Assembly: GCA_018606645.1 (NCBI GenBank)
Contig: JAGVRI010000007.1
Location: forward strand, 62,001-126,000
From: Chloroflexota bacterium
Lineage (GTDB): Bacteria > Chloroflexota > Anaerolineae > JAAYZQ01
DNA: 64,000 bases
Direction of reading: 5' to 3'
Made by a program: the position numbers and the translations under genes. The notes beneath the pieces were generated by a model. That model saw only the letters and a list, made by a program, of their open reading frames with translations. It had not been told where the DNA came from and did not search any database. Below, one piece after another: positions 17,034 to 25,815 of this stretch. Within the stretch, counting starts at the first letter, position 1, and each line of letters begins with the position of its first letter.

Positions 17034-19079
17034 ATGAAACGAACTGTGGCGGCTTTTCTGTGGCTGTTGCTGGCGGGGTTCCTGGTTGCCGTCCAGGCCC
17101 AGACCGTTCCAACCCCTACCCAGCCGCCGGGGAAGCCGGTGGTCCGCTTTTATTTGTTCTACAGCGATACCTGCCCCCACTGCCACGAGATCATGGAGGA
17201 CTATTTGCCGCCCCTCTTTGCCAAGTACGGCGACCAGCTTGAGCAGCAGACCTTCAACATCCACAATAACACGGAGAACTATCGGATCATGCTGGGCCTG
17301 GAGATCAAGCTGGGCGTGCCGGAGGAAGAACGCGGCTATATCCCGGCCCTGGTGATCGGCGACAAGGTGCTGATAGGCAGCAAAGAGATCTCGGAACAAC
17401 TGGAGCCGTATGTGGTCGAGTATCTGGCTCAGGGCGGGGTGGATTATCCGTCGTTAGAGAACCTGCCTCCGGTGACGGTCCCCACCCCGGAGCCGACGGT
17501 GCAGTTCCTGGTCTTTTTGGATCAGACGCACGCCGATTTTGAGCGGTTGAACGCTGCGATCGGATCGCTGGTGCGGAAATATGGCAACCGGGTGCAGGCC
17601 CTGGCGGTAGATGTCCGGAACTCGGAGAACGCGGCTCGTCTGGCCCAGCTCAACGAAGCGCTGGGGGTGGGCGCGGTGCCGGCCGGGACGCCGGAAGTGC
17701 TGATTGACCGGCAGCTTCTGGTGGGCATCGAGGAGATCGAGGCGCAGCTTCCCGGGTTGGTGGACAAGTATCTGGCCCAGGGTGGGGTGAGCATCCCCCC
17801 GTGGGACGAGTTGATCCGGGGGCAAGCGGCAGCGACGCCGACTCCGGCGGGCACGGCGGCGGCTCCACCGATCTATCTCGCCTATTTTGAGAAGGCCGGC
17901 TGCCAGGAATGTGCCCGGACGACCTACGACTTGCAACTGGTCCAGGAGCAGTACCCGCAACTGGTGGTCGAGCGGTATTCGATCGAAGACCGGGAAAGCA
18001 AGGCGCTCAACGAGTGGCTTTCCGAGCAGTACGGGGTGCCGGAGGAAAAGCGCCTTTCGACGCCCATGGTCTTTGTCGGAAAGGATGTGTTGATCGGCAG
18101 CGAGGCGAACCTCAGCCGCCTGCTGTCGGTGGTCGGTCAGTACGCCTCCACCGGCGCGGAGCGGGTCTGGGATCGGTTCGACCCGGTCCAGGCAGAAGAA
18201 CGGCTGGTCGAGCGGTTCCGGTCGTTGGGGGTGTTGACCGTCTTGGGGGCCGGGCTGATCGATGGGCTTAACCCCTGCGCCTTTGCCACGCTGGTCTTTT
18301 TCATCTCCTACCTGGCTTTTACCGGCCGGCGGGGACGCGAGATCCTGCTGGTGGGCCTGGCTTTTGCGCTGGGGGTCTTTCTGACCTATCTGTTGGTGGG
18401 AGTGGGGTTGCTGCGGGCCATCCAGGCGTTGCCCTTCTTTACCTCGGTGGGGCGGTGGGTGTACCTGATCACCGCGCTGCTGTGCGGAGTCCTGGCCGCC
18501 TTTACCTTCCGTGACTTTATCCGGGCGCGACGGGGCAAGGCGAGCGAAATGACGCTCAAGCTGCCCATGGCTCTGCGGCGGAGGATCCATCGGGTGATCC
18601 GCGAGGGGGCGCAGATGCGGGCGTTTGTCGCGATCGCGCTGGTCACCGGCTTTGTGGTGTCGTTGCTGGAACTGGCCTGCACCGGGCAGGTCTATTTGCC
18701 GACCATCCTGTTTGTACTGAGCGTGCCTCAGTTGGCGGCGCGCGCCTTTTCCTACCTGCTGCTCTATTGCCTGATGTTCATCCTGCCCCTCATTGTGGTC
18801 TTTGTGGTGAGCTATCTGGGCACCACTTCCGAACAACTCGGACGGCTGGTCAACCGTCACACCGCTACGGTGAAATTCTTGACCGGTCTGCTGTTTGTCG
18901 GTCTGGCCTTGTGGATGACCTGGACGCTGGCTCCGCTGTTTGGCGTGGTTGCGCCCTGGCAGTGGGTGTTGCTGGCGGGGGTGGTGGCGGTGATAGGCCT
19001 GGGGGTGGTGGGGTTGCAGATGGCCGGTCAACGGGCGGAGGCCCGGCCGGCCGGCCGGCAACGGAGGAGCCGGGCATGA
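17034..19079 (+). CDS. Multi-thioredoxin / DsbD (CcdA-like) membrane fusion
   Basis: This 681-residue protein starts at ATG 17034 with a signal peptide (residues 1-22). Three thioredoxin-like domains follow outside the membrane: domain 1 with CPHC (C47, C50), domain 2 (about 155-250) without a CxxC pair, and domain 3 with CQEC (about 290-293). Domains 1 and 3 share the pattern VLIGS. From about residue 400 there is a CcdA/DsbD-like electron-transfer region of about seven helices, with cysteines in GLNPCAF and LELACTGQVY. I infer that electrons pass from the cytosol through the membrane domain to the outer thioredoxin domains for disulfide reduction. Its stop overlaps the AlaX start. Confidence 0.85.
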   Translation: MKRTVAAFLWLLLAGFLVAVQAQTVPTPTQPPGKPVVRFYLFYSDTCPHCHEIMEDYLPPLFAKYGDQLEQQTFNIHNNTENYRIMLGLEIKLGVPEEERGYIPALVIGDKVLIGSKEISEQLEPYVVEYLAQGGVDYPSLENLPPVTVPTPEPTVQFLVFLDQTHADFERLNAAIGSLVRKYGNRVQALAVDVRNSENAARLAQLNEALGVGAVPAGTPEVLIDRQLLVGIEEIEAQLPGLVDKYLAQGGVSIPPWDELIRGQAAATPTPAGTAAAPPIYLAYFEKAGCQECARTTYDLQLVQEQYPQLVVERYSIEDRESKALNEWLSEQYGVPEEKRLSTPMVFVGKDVLIGSEANLSRLLSVVGQYASTGAERVWDRFDPVQAEERLVERFRSLGVLTVLGAGLIDGLNPCAFATLVFFISYLAFTGRRGREILLVGLAFALGVFLTYLLVGVGLLRAIQALPFFTSVGRWVYLITALLCGVLAAFTFRDFIRARRGKASEMTLKLPMALRRRIHRVIREGAQMRAFVAIALVTGFVVSLLELACTGQVYLPTILFVLSVPQLAARAFSYLLLYCLMFILPLIVVFVVSYLGTTSEQLGRLVNRHTATVKFLTGLLFVGLALWMTWTLAPLFGVVAPWQWVLLAGVVAVIGLGVVGLQMAGQRAEARPAGRQRRSRA

Positions 19080-20296
19080 CCGTGCGTCTGTACTACGACG
19101 ATCCGTACCAGGCCCGGTTTTCCGCGCATGTCGTTGAGTCTCTGTATTTGGATGGCCGACCGGCAGCGGTCCTCGACCGCTCGGCGTTTTATCCGACAGG
19201 GGGTGGCCAGCCCCACGACACCGGCTGGCTCAACGGGATCGCGGTGGTAGACGTGGTGGCGAGGGACGACGATGGGGCGCTGGTTCACATTCTGGAAGCG
19301 CCCCTGGCCGACGGGCAGGCGGTCGAGGGCGAGGTGGACTGGGCGCGCCGTTTCGACCTGATGCAGCAGCATACCGGTCAGCATATCCTTTCGGCGGCCT
19401 TTGTGAGACATCTGGGCGCGAACACGGTCGCCTTTCATCTGGCCGAGGATTACACGAGCATTGACCTGGACCGCGCTCCCCTCTCGGCTGAGGAGTTGAG
19501 CGTGGTGGAGGCCCTGGCCAACACGGTGGTACTGGAGGACCGGCCGGTGGTGAGCCGCTGGGTGTCGGATGCGGAGGTGCCGGCGCTGTCGTTGCGCAAA
19601 CCGTTGGCCCACGAGGGGCCGGTGCGGACGGTGGAGGTGGTTGGCTGGGATTGTTCGGCCTGCGGAGGGACCCATGTTCGCGCGACCGGGGAAGTGGGAC
19701 CGATCAAAATCATCCGCAGCGAGCGGCGCGGGGCGGAGACACGGGTCGAGTTCCTGTGTGGCGAGCGCGCCCTGGCGGACTACCGCGCCAAGCATGACTT
19801 GGTGACGAACCTGGCCCGCGAGTTCAGCGTGGGCTATTGGGAACTGCCGGAGACGGTCCACCGCCTGGCCGATGAGCTCAAGGCGACCCGACGCGAGGTC
19901 CAGCGCCTGCGTAATGCGCTCCTGGACGCGGAAGCCGACGCGCTCATGCATGAGGCCGTGCCGATGGGCGAGGCGCAGGTGGTGCGATGCTATCTGCCGG
20001 GGCGCAGCCCGGACGATATCAAGCATCTGGCCCAGCGGTTGGCCAGCCGACCTCGGACCGTGGTTCTGCTGGCGGCCGGGGGTGAGGGGCAGAAGGGTTC
20101 GCTGGTCTTTGTCCGCTCGACGGACCTGGGCCTGCACCTGGGCAATCTGATGCGTCAGGTCTGCCAGGCGGTCGGTGGACAGGGCGGAGGACGCCCCGAA
20201 TGGGCCCAAGGGGGAACGCCCCACGGCGAGCGGATGGGCGAGGCGCTGGCGATTGCGTTCCAGGCCGTGGCGGAGGAGTTGAGGCGAGGCGGATAG
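19076..20296 (+). CDS. AlaX-type alanyl-tRNA editing protein
   Basis: This 406-residue stand-alone editing enzyme removes serine or glycine wrongly attached to tRNA-Ala. The zinc site is visible as HTGQH (HxxxH, about residues 98-102) and CSACGGTH. A C-terminal DHHA1-like part (from about residue 290) makes it the long AlaX-L form. The start ATG overlaps the stop of the upstream membrane gene (ATGA), so it is translated from that operon. Confidence 0.92.
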   Translation: MTVRLYYDDPYQARFSAHVVESLYLDGRPAAVLDRSAFYPTGGGQPHDTGWLNGIAVVDVVARDDDGALVHILEAPLADGQAVEGEVDWARRFDLMQQHTGQHILSAAFVRHLGANTVAFHLAEDYTSIDLDRAPLSAEELSVVEALANTVVLEDRPVVSRWVSDAEVPALSLRKPLAHEGPVRTVEVVGWDCSACGGTHVRATGEVGPIKIIRSERRGAETRVEFLCGERALADYRAKHDLVTNLAREFSVGYWELPETVHRLADELKATRREVQRLRNALLDAEADALMHEAVPMGEAQVVRCYLPGRSPDDIKHLAQRLASRPRTVVLLAAGGEGQKGSLVFVRSTDLGLHLGNLMRQVCQAVGGQGGGRPEWAQGGTPHGERMGEALAIAFQAVAEELRRGG

Positions 20297-20316
20297 GGTG
20301 AGGAAGAGCCATGGGA

Positions 20317-20430
20317 CGGCGGCTGAAGCCGCGCCTGGGGGCCGGCGACCGGGCGTCCCCCTACGCGGACGCGCGCCGTCGGCCTGCGCCGACGGCCAGC
20401 CGAAGGCTCTGAGGGGCGATTTCAATCGCG
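20317..20430 (+). repeat. Dispersed repeat B, copy 1
   Basis: About 115 bases beginning CGGCGGCTGAAGCCGCGCCT and including the palindromic GCCGTCGGCCTGCGCCGACGG. The same unit, with point changes, is found at 30775-30890. Both copies lie just upstream of a plus-strand gene and both end in GGGGCGATTTNAATCGC-like sequence. Confidence 0.8.
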
Positions 20431-20482
20431 AATTATCGGAGCGCGAAATGAATTTCGCATTACGGCGTTCAAGGGAGCGAGC

Positions 20483-21370
20483 ATGATCCGAGAGATTGCG
20501 CCCAATGTCTTTCTCGAGACCGAGTTGCACGGCGCCAACGTCGCCTTTATTGTCACCGGCGAGGGGGTGATTCTGATTGATACCCCCATGCTTCCGAACC
20601 AGGCGCGGCAGTGGCTGAGCGAGATCCAGCAGCGCACCGACGAACCGATCCTGTACATCATCAACACCGATCACCACCGCGCGCATGTGATCGGCAATCA
20701 GTTCTTTCCCATGGCCACGGTCATTGCCCACGAGCATGCCTGGAAAGAGATGAAGAGCTATGGCGACAGCTTCCGGACACGGTTGATCAATATGTACCGG
20801 GACCGGATTCCGGAAGCGGTGGCCGAGTGGCGGAAACACCTGGAGATTATCAAGCCGGAGATCACCTTCACCGGCCGGACGATCCTGTACAAGGGAGACA
20901 AGGAAATCCACCTCATTCCGGTCGGCGGCCACACCCCGGCCACGACGGTCGTCTACCTTCCCAACGAGAAGCTGTTGTTTACCGGGGATGTGGTGATCAC
21001 CGACCGGCCTCCTTTTCTCTCGCAGGGGAACACGAAGGAGTGGCTGAAGGCGTTGAGCTATCTGCGCCGGTTGAACTATCAGTTGCTCATTCCAGGCCAT
21101 GGGGAACCGACCGGCAAGGAAGCAACGGAGAACATGTCCAGATACCTGCGCTTGGTTCGACGTCAGGTGCGGCGCGCCTATCAGGAGGGGATGACCAAAG
21201 CTGAGACGGCGCGGAGCCTGTCGCATCTGATCCGCTATTGGCCGATCCCGCCGGAGGAGAAACCGAAAGCGGATCGGCGGTTCAAATCGGGGCTAGGTCG
21301 GGTGTGGAACGAGGTCCGCGCCGAGGAAACGGCCAAAGCCAGAGCCAAGGCGAAAGCGAAAAAAGGATAA
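20483..21370 (+). CDS. Metallo-beta-lactamase-fold hydrolase with degenerate metal motif
   Basis: This 295-residue protein has the MBL fold (GVILIDTPMLPNQ early, PVGGHTPATTVVYLP and LLFTGDVV later, IPGHGEPT). The central HxHxDH motif reads TDHHRAH, so the first histidine and the aspartate are replaced while the second and third histidines remain. Later metal ligands (H in GGHTP, D in TGDVV, H in PGHG) are present. The C-terminus is a lysine/alanine-rich tail. Metal content and activity may differ from standard hydrolases. Substrate unknown. It is followed after six bases by the DUF362 gene. Confidence 0.82.
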   Translation: MIREIAPNVFLETELHGANVAFIVTGEGVILIDTPMLPNQARQWLSEIQQRTDEPILYIINTDHHRAHVIGNQFFPMATVIAHEHAWKEMKSYGDSFRTRLINMYRDRIPEAVAEWRKHLEIIKPEITFTGRTILYKGDKEIHLIPVGGHTPATTVVYLPNEKLLFTGDVVITDRPPFLSQGNTKEWLKALSYLRRLNYQLLIPGHGEPTGKEATENMSRYLRLVRRQVRRAYQEGMTKAETARSLSHLIRYWPIPPEEKPKADRRFKSGLGRVWNEVRAEETAKARAKAKAKKG

Positions 21371-21376
21371 CGTCGG

Positions 21377-22552
21377 ATGCAGCCCGTTTCCGTGGTGCGT
21401 TGCGCCGAGTACGACATCGATCGGGTCGAAGCGGCGGTGCGGCAAGCGCTTACCCTGTTAGGGGGCATGGAGCGCTTTGTCCAGCCGGGGCAGCGGGTGT
21501 TGATCAAGCCCAATCTGCTGCAACCCAGCGATCCGGCCAGGGCGATTGTGACCCATCCGGCCGTCCTTCGGGCGGTGGTGCGGCTGGCCCAGGAAGCAGG
21601 GGGGCAGGTTCTCATTGCCGATAATCCGGCGGTGGTCCCGCTCACGCCGCGGGGCTGGGATTCGGCCTACGAGAAGAGCGGCTGGGCGGCGGTGGCGGCT
21701 GAGACCGGGGCGAGATTGAACCGGGAGATCGTCCCTCAGCAACGGCCGCACCCTGAAGGAAGGCTCATCAAACGGGTGGATACCAGCCACTTTGTGACCG
21801 AGGCCGACGTGGTGATCTCGGTCCCGAAGCTCAAGACCCACGAGCTGATGCGCTACACCGGTGCGGTCAAGAACCTGTTCGGCACGGTGCCAGGGGCGAC
21901 CAAGTTTGGTTATCATGTCAAATTGCAGACGGCGGACCGTTTTGCGGAGATGCTGCTCGACCTGGTGAGTTTCGTCCGTCCGGCGCTGACGGTGATGGAT
22001 GCGGTGGTCGGTATGGATGGCGATGGGCCATCGGCGGGACGGCCGTTCCCCATCGGGGCGATTCTGGCTTCGGCCGATGCGGTGGCGCTGGATGTGGCGG
22101 CTCTGACGCTGGTGGGTCATGAACCGACCACGGTGCCGACGGTGGCAAAGGCGGTGCACCGGAGTTGGACGTCAGGACGGGTGTCGGAGCTGGAGGTGCG
22201 GGGCGAGGACCTGCGCGGATTCGGGGTGCGTGGGTTTCAACTGCCGGCGGGGAGGCGTGCCACCAGCGGTCACATGCCGGCCTGGTTGCAGCAGTGGGGG
22301 ACACGCCTGTTGAATGCAAGCCCGGTCGTCGGGGAGCGGTGTGTGGGATGTGGGCTATGTGTGGAGAATTGCCCGGCCCAGACCATTGCGCTGGTGGAAG
22401 GAAAGGCCCGCATCCGCCTCGCTGACTGTATTCGTTGTTACTGTTGCCACGAGCTGTGTCCGGAGCACGCCATTGAACTGCAACAACCTGCGCTGCGTCC
22501 GGTCATGGAACGGATGCTGGGGGCGAGGCGCAGCCTTCGCGCGCGGCTCTGA
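21377..22552 (+). CDS. DUF362 protein with 4Fe-4S dicluster domain
   Basis: This 391-residue protein has an N-terminal DUF362 domain (VLIKPNLL, VTHPAVLRAVV, VISVPKLKTHELMRYTGAVKNLFG) and a C-terminal bacterial ferredoxin domain with eight cysteines in CVGCGLCVENCPA and CIRCYCCHELCPE. DUF362 proteins are iron-sulfur proteins of unknown reaction that are common in anaerobes. The gene is in an apparent operon with the MBL gene. Confidence 0.9.
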   Translation: MQPVSVVRCAEYDIDRVEAAVRQALTLLGGMERFVQPGQRVLIKPNLLQPSDPARAIVTHPAVLRAVVRLAQEAGGQVLIADNPAVVPLTPRGWDSAYEKSGWAAVAAETGARLNREIVPQQRPHPEGRLIKRVDTSHFVTEADVVISVPKLKTHELMRYTGAVKNLFGTVPGATKFGYHVKLQTADRFAEMLLDLVSFVRPALTVMDAVVGMDGDGPSAGRPFPIGAILASADAVALDVAALTLVGHEPTTVPTVAKAVHRSWTSGRVSELEVRGEDLRGFGVRGFQLPAGRRATSGHMPAWLQQWGTRLLNASPVVGERCVGCGLCVENCPAQTIALVEGKARIRLADCIRCYCCHELCPEHAIELQQPALRPVMERMLGARRSLRARL

Positions 22553-22661
22553 CCCATCAGGTACGATTCAATGTTCCCGTGCCCGGTGGAGCGTCATGAG
22601 GGATGAGAATACCGAGTCAACGAATGGGAAACGAATCAGCGAATGGCGCGCGGGCGACCGG

Positions 22662-22720
22662 ACCCCTCGCCCCGGCCCCCTCCCCGCGTGCGGGGAGGGG
22701 GTGCGGGGGTGGGGTGAAGT
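22662..22720 (+). repeat. GC-rich palindromic repeat C
   Basis: CCCCTCGCCCCGGCCCCCTC paired with GGGGAGGGGGTGCGGGGGTG. Related G/C palindromes occur at 40890-40935, 43275-43330 and 49935-49965, often beside repeat A. Confidence 0.6.
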
Positions 22721-22734
22721 GGTCTGTCGCAGAG

Positions 22735-22806
22735 GGAGTGGAGCCTTCAGGCGGTTGACCGGCTAAAGCCTCGACTCCCGCCTGCGAGGAGGGATCTATT
22801 TTCGAA
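22735..22806 (+). repeat. Dispersed repeat A, full copy
   Basis: GGAGTGGAGCCTTCAGGCGG, then CCGGCTAAAGCCTCGACTCC, then GGATCTATTTTCGAAGG. The two halves are imperfect inverted repeats of each other. This is the fullest copy in the window and lies just before the oxidoreductase gene. Confidence 0.75.
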
Positions 22807-22818
22807 GGGAGGGATTCG

Positions 22819-23814
22819 ATGATGACCGATACTACGTTGCGATGGGGGTTGCTTTCGACGGCCCGGATCAACGAGCGACTAATCCCGGCCATCCGGGCGA
22901 CGGAGCGGGCGGAACTGGTGGCCGTCGCCAGCCGGGACCTGGCGCGAGCGGAGGCGTATGCAGCAGAGCACAAGATTCCGCGCGCCTACGGCAGCTATGA
23001 GGCCCTGCTCGACGATCCGGAGGTGGACGCCGTCTATATCTCGCTGCCCAACAGCCTGCACGCCGAATGGACCATCTGCGCCGCGCAGGCGGGCAAGCAC
23101 GTCCTGTGCGAAAAGCCGTTGGCGGTGAGCGTCGAGCAATGCGATCAGGTCATCGCCGCCGCCGAGTCCTCCGGGCGGGTGATCGCCGAGGCAGTGATGT
23201 ACCTGTATCATCCGTTGCTCCAGCGGCTCCGCGAGATGGTGAAGGAGGGGGCGGTGGGCCAGGTTACCCTGGTGCGAGGCGCTTTTTCCTTCTTCCTGGA
23301 TCGACTGAACGACGTCCGCTGGCGGCCCGAACTGGCAGGAGGTTCGCTGTGGGACGTGGGGAGCTATCCGGTGAGTTTCATCCGATGGGTGGCCGGCGAA
23401 CCGGAGGAGGTCTTTGGCTGGCAGGTGTTGACCAGCAGTGGAGTGGATGCTACCTTTGCCGGACTGCTGCGCTATGACAATGGGGTGTTGGGGGTGATGG
23501 ATTGTGGCTTCCGGCAGCAGTTCCGGGTCCAGGCCGAAGTGACCGGGACGGAAGGAACGTTGACCTTGGAGCGACCGTACCTGATGAATGCGCAGAGCCG
23601 GATCGTGTGGCAGCGGGGCCTGGACCAGGAGCAGGTGATCACCAGCCCTGAAATCAATCCCTACGAGTGCGAGGTTCGGGCTTTCACCCGGGCGGTGTTG
23701 GAGGGGGCGCCCTTGCCGGTGTCGCTGGAAAGCAGCCGGGCGAATGTAGCGACGTTGGTCACGCTGTACGAATCGGCCCGAACGGGTCAGCCCTGCCGAG
23801 TGCTGGTGTGGTAG
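22819..23814 (+). CDS. Gfo/Idh/MocA-family oxidoreductase
   Basis: This 331-residue NAD(P)-dependent oxidoreductase probably acts on a sugar or inositol. The nucleotide site is WGLLSTARINERLIP. The catalytic lysine lies in HVLCEKPLAVS, and DVGSYPVSFIRWV matches the substrate-side helix. Two consecutive ATGs open the frame; either may be used. It stands alone, tail-to-tail with the flippase-like gene. Confidence 0.9.
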   Translation: MMTDTTLRWGLLSTARINERLIPAIRATERAELVAVASRDLARAEAYAAEHKIPRAYGSYEALLDDPEVDAVYISLPNSLHAEWTICAAQAGKHVLCEKPLAVSVEQCDQVIAAAESSGRVIAEAVMYLYHPLLQRLREMVKEGAVGQVTLVRGAFSFFLDRLNDVRWRPELAGGSLWDVGSYPVSFIRWVAGEPEEVFGWQVLTSSGVDATFAGLLRYDNGVLGVMDCGFRQQFRVQAEVTGTEGTLTLERPYLMNAQSRIVWQRGLDQEQVITSPEINPYECEVRAFTRAVLEGAPLPVSLESSRANVATLVTLYESARTGQPCRVLVW

Positions 23815-23822
23815 GGCGGGCC

Positions 23823-24878
23823 TTATTGCGGCGAGGATGCCGGCGGGTCGGGCAGGGGTTCTGGAACCCGACGTTGCCACCACAGGAAGGCGCCGGGCAG
23901 GCTGGAGAGGAGAATGATCGCCTGCATGGCGAATGACATCATCAGCACCGCGCCGGCAAAGGCGGCCGGCTGATCGGTCCCCAGTTTCGCCAGCTCGACA
24001 TACAGGACGAGGAACACCCCCTGATTCCAGCCCAGGCCAGAGGCGATGGAGGGGAGAAAGGGCGCCAGGGCGGTGAGGGGGGTGAGGACAAAAACCCACG
24101 CCACAGGGACCTCCGCTCCGACGGCGATGGCGGCCAAATAGTTCACCACGCACGTAGCGGCCACGGTTCCCAGTCCCAAAACGAGAGCAATGACCAGGGC
24201 CTGGCCGTGGGCACGATACCCCTGCACGGCATCGGAGAGTTTTTGGTAGAGCGGGAGAAATCGGCGCAGCAGCCCCCGGTGAAAGATCCGCTCGATGAAG
24301 CGGCGCAGCCGTCCACTCATCAACGCGGCCAGGCCCAGGAGGAAGGCAAACAAGCCGGCGCTCAAGACGGTGAGCAGCCAGGTGAGGTCAGAACGGCCCA
24401 GGACCCATACAGCATACGCCATTCCCAGCACGCCCCCGACCAGGTAGGCGGCAAAGCCGATCAGGCGGTCCACCAACACCGACACGGCGACGGCCGGGAC
24501 CTGACCAGTGGCATGGCGGGCCAGGTCCCAACCCCGGGCGATATCCCCCCCGATCATGCTCAGGGGCAGGTTGGCAAAAAAGAGGCCGACCAGGTTGTGG
24601 CGGTAGAGGGTGGGGTACGGGACGCGGACGTCCAGCGTGCGGAGCAAGTATTGCCATTTGAAGACCTGAAGGCCAATGGCGATAAAGTAGATCGCCAGGC
24701 CCACCAGCCAGGGCCACAGGCGCAACCCGGCCAGGATCGCCGACCAGTCGGCGGTGCGGATGATCGGCCGGGTCAGGAGGTAGGCGATCAGGCCCAGGCT
24801 GATCGCGACCTTCAGGGCGGTGAGGAGCCTATCGTTCGATCGCTTCAGTTTCAAGGGGGAGTTCTCGTCCTTGGACAC
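23823..24878 (-). CDS. Lysylphosphatidylglycerol synthase-type flippase-like membrane protein (UPF0104)
   Basis: This 351-residue integral membrane protein has about eight hydrophobic segments and the family pattern LFFANLPLSMIGGDIARGWDL (about residues 90-110). The first ~30 residues are charged and cytoplasmic. It starts at a GTG inside the end of the glycosyltransferase gene (50-base overlap), so it is made in the same operon. With the glycosyltransferase next to it, a role in lipid or glycan transfer across the membrane is plausible. Confidence 0.82.
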   Translation of the reverse strand: MSKDENSPLKLKRSNDRLLTALKVAISLGLIAYLLTRPIIRTADWSAILAGLRLWPWLVGLAIYFIAIGLQVFKWQYLLRTLDVRVPYPTLYRHNLVGLFFANLPLSMIGGDIARGWDLARHATGQVPAVAVSVLVDRLIGFAAYLVGGVLGMAYAVWVLGRSDLTWLLTVLSAGLFAFLLGLAALMSGRLRRFIERIFHRGLLRRFLPLYQKLSDAVQGYRAHGQALVIALVLGLGTVAATCVVNYLAAIAVGAEVPVAWVFVLTPLTALAPFLPSIASGLGWNQGVFLVLYVELAKLGTDQPAAFAGAVLMMSFAMQAIILLSSLPGAFLWWQRRVPEPLPDPPASSPQ

Positions 24879-25773
24879 CCTGTCCGGGGTCTTTGGTGCT
24901 CCAGGCCATCTCCCAGACGGTGTGTTTTTCCTTTTTGACGTAATAATCCCAGGCGCCGAGAAGCCGGGAGTAGGCTTCCAGGCTGGCCAGGGCGGCCAGA
25001 GCGGCGATGAGGCGGATAGCCCCCCAGATCTCCTCTAGGGCGATGCGCAGTACCCGGATATTCTGCAGGCTGGAGACCTGGTAGCCGTACTTTTCGCGGA
25101 GATAGAGGTGGCCGACAAAGTTGCGGCGGCGCTGCTTGACGAAATCGCCCACCGTCTGCGGCCCCATGCTATAGACCACCGCGTCCGGGGCGTAGCGGAC
25201 CTGCATTCCCCGGCGCACGATCAGGGCCTCCACGAACGCCTCGTCCATGGCGATGTCGAGGGGCAGTTGGTCAAAGACCTTGCGGAAGGCGATCAGTTCC
25301 CCCAGGCGGGGGATCTCCAGACAGAGCTGATGCTCGAGCTTGAGCCGCAAATGGGACAGCAGGCCCACGATGTGGTCGGGGGTGTTCACCGCGACCTTGT
25401 GCGCGCCAGTCATGCCCACCGCCGGGTCGCGGAACATGCGCACCATCTTTTCGATGGCGTCTTCCCGAGGCAGGGTGTCGCCGCTTTCCAGGACGCAGAT
25501 CTTTTCTTTGGCATGGGCCAGGAAGACGTTCACCGCCGAGGTCTTGCCCTCTCGCCTTTCCTGAACATAGAGCTGGATGCGGGGGTCGCGGGCCATATAC
25601 TCGCGCACAATCTCTTCGGTGCGATCGGTACAACCGGAGGCGACGACGATGATCTCGGTAATTTCGACTTCATACAGCCGCTGGTCGATCAACGCCTGCA
25701 ACAGCCGGCCGATGTTGGCCTCTTCGTTATAGGCGGTGACCCCCACACTGCACCTGATCTTCTCTATGGTCAT
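24829..25773 (-). CDS. Family 2 glycosyltransferase
   Basis: This 314-residue protein has a GT-A fold: VGVTAYNEEANIGRLLQAL at the start, VVASGCTDRTEEIV, and the DxD-equivalent region CVLESGDTLPRED. The substrate-side motif is MDEAFVEAL. A C-terminal amphipathic or membrane-bound stretch (IRLIAALAALASLEAYS) suggests membrane association. It lies between a B12-radical SAM gene and a flippase-like gene, all on the minus strand. Confidence 0.88.
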   Translation of the reverse strand: MTIEKIRCSVGVTAYNEEANIGRLLQALIDQRLYEVEITEIIVVASGCTDRTEEIVREYMARDPRIQLYVQERREGKTSAVNVFLAHAKEKICVLESGDTLPREDAIEKMVRMFRDPAVGMTGAHKVAVNTPDHIVGLLSHLRLKLEHQLCLEIPRLGELIAFRKVFDQLPLDIAMDEAFVEALIVRRGMQVRYAPDAVVYSMGPQTVGDFVKQRRRNFVGHLYLREKYGYQVSSLQNIRVLRIALEEIWGAIRLIAALAALASLEAYSRLLGAWDYYVKKEKHTVWEMAWSTKDPGQGVQGRELPLETEAIER

Positions 25774-25815
25774 CGCTCTTGTCCTCGATCCATATCCGTT
25801 ATCAGGAGGGTGAGA

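Noticed and set aside
17454..19061. Long minus-strand open frame antisense to the thioredoxin-DsbD gene
   Set aside because: The translation is rich in R, H, Q and P with no domain. It mirrors third-position GC bias of the real plus-strand gene, which has clear motifs.
19028..21226. Long minus-strand open frame (over 700 codons) antisense to AlaX and the MBL gene
   Set aside because: It runs across two real plus-strand genes and an intergenic repeat, and its translation shows no domain. It is a GC-bias artefact.
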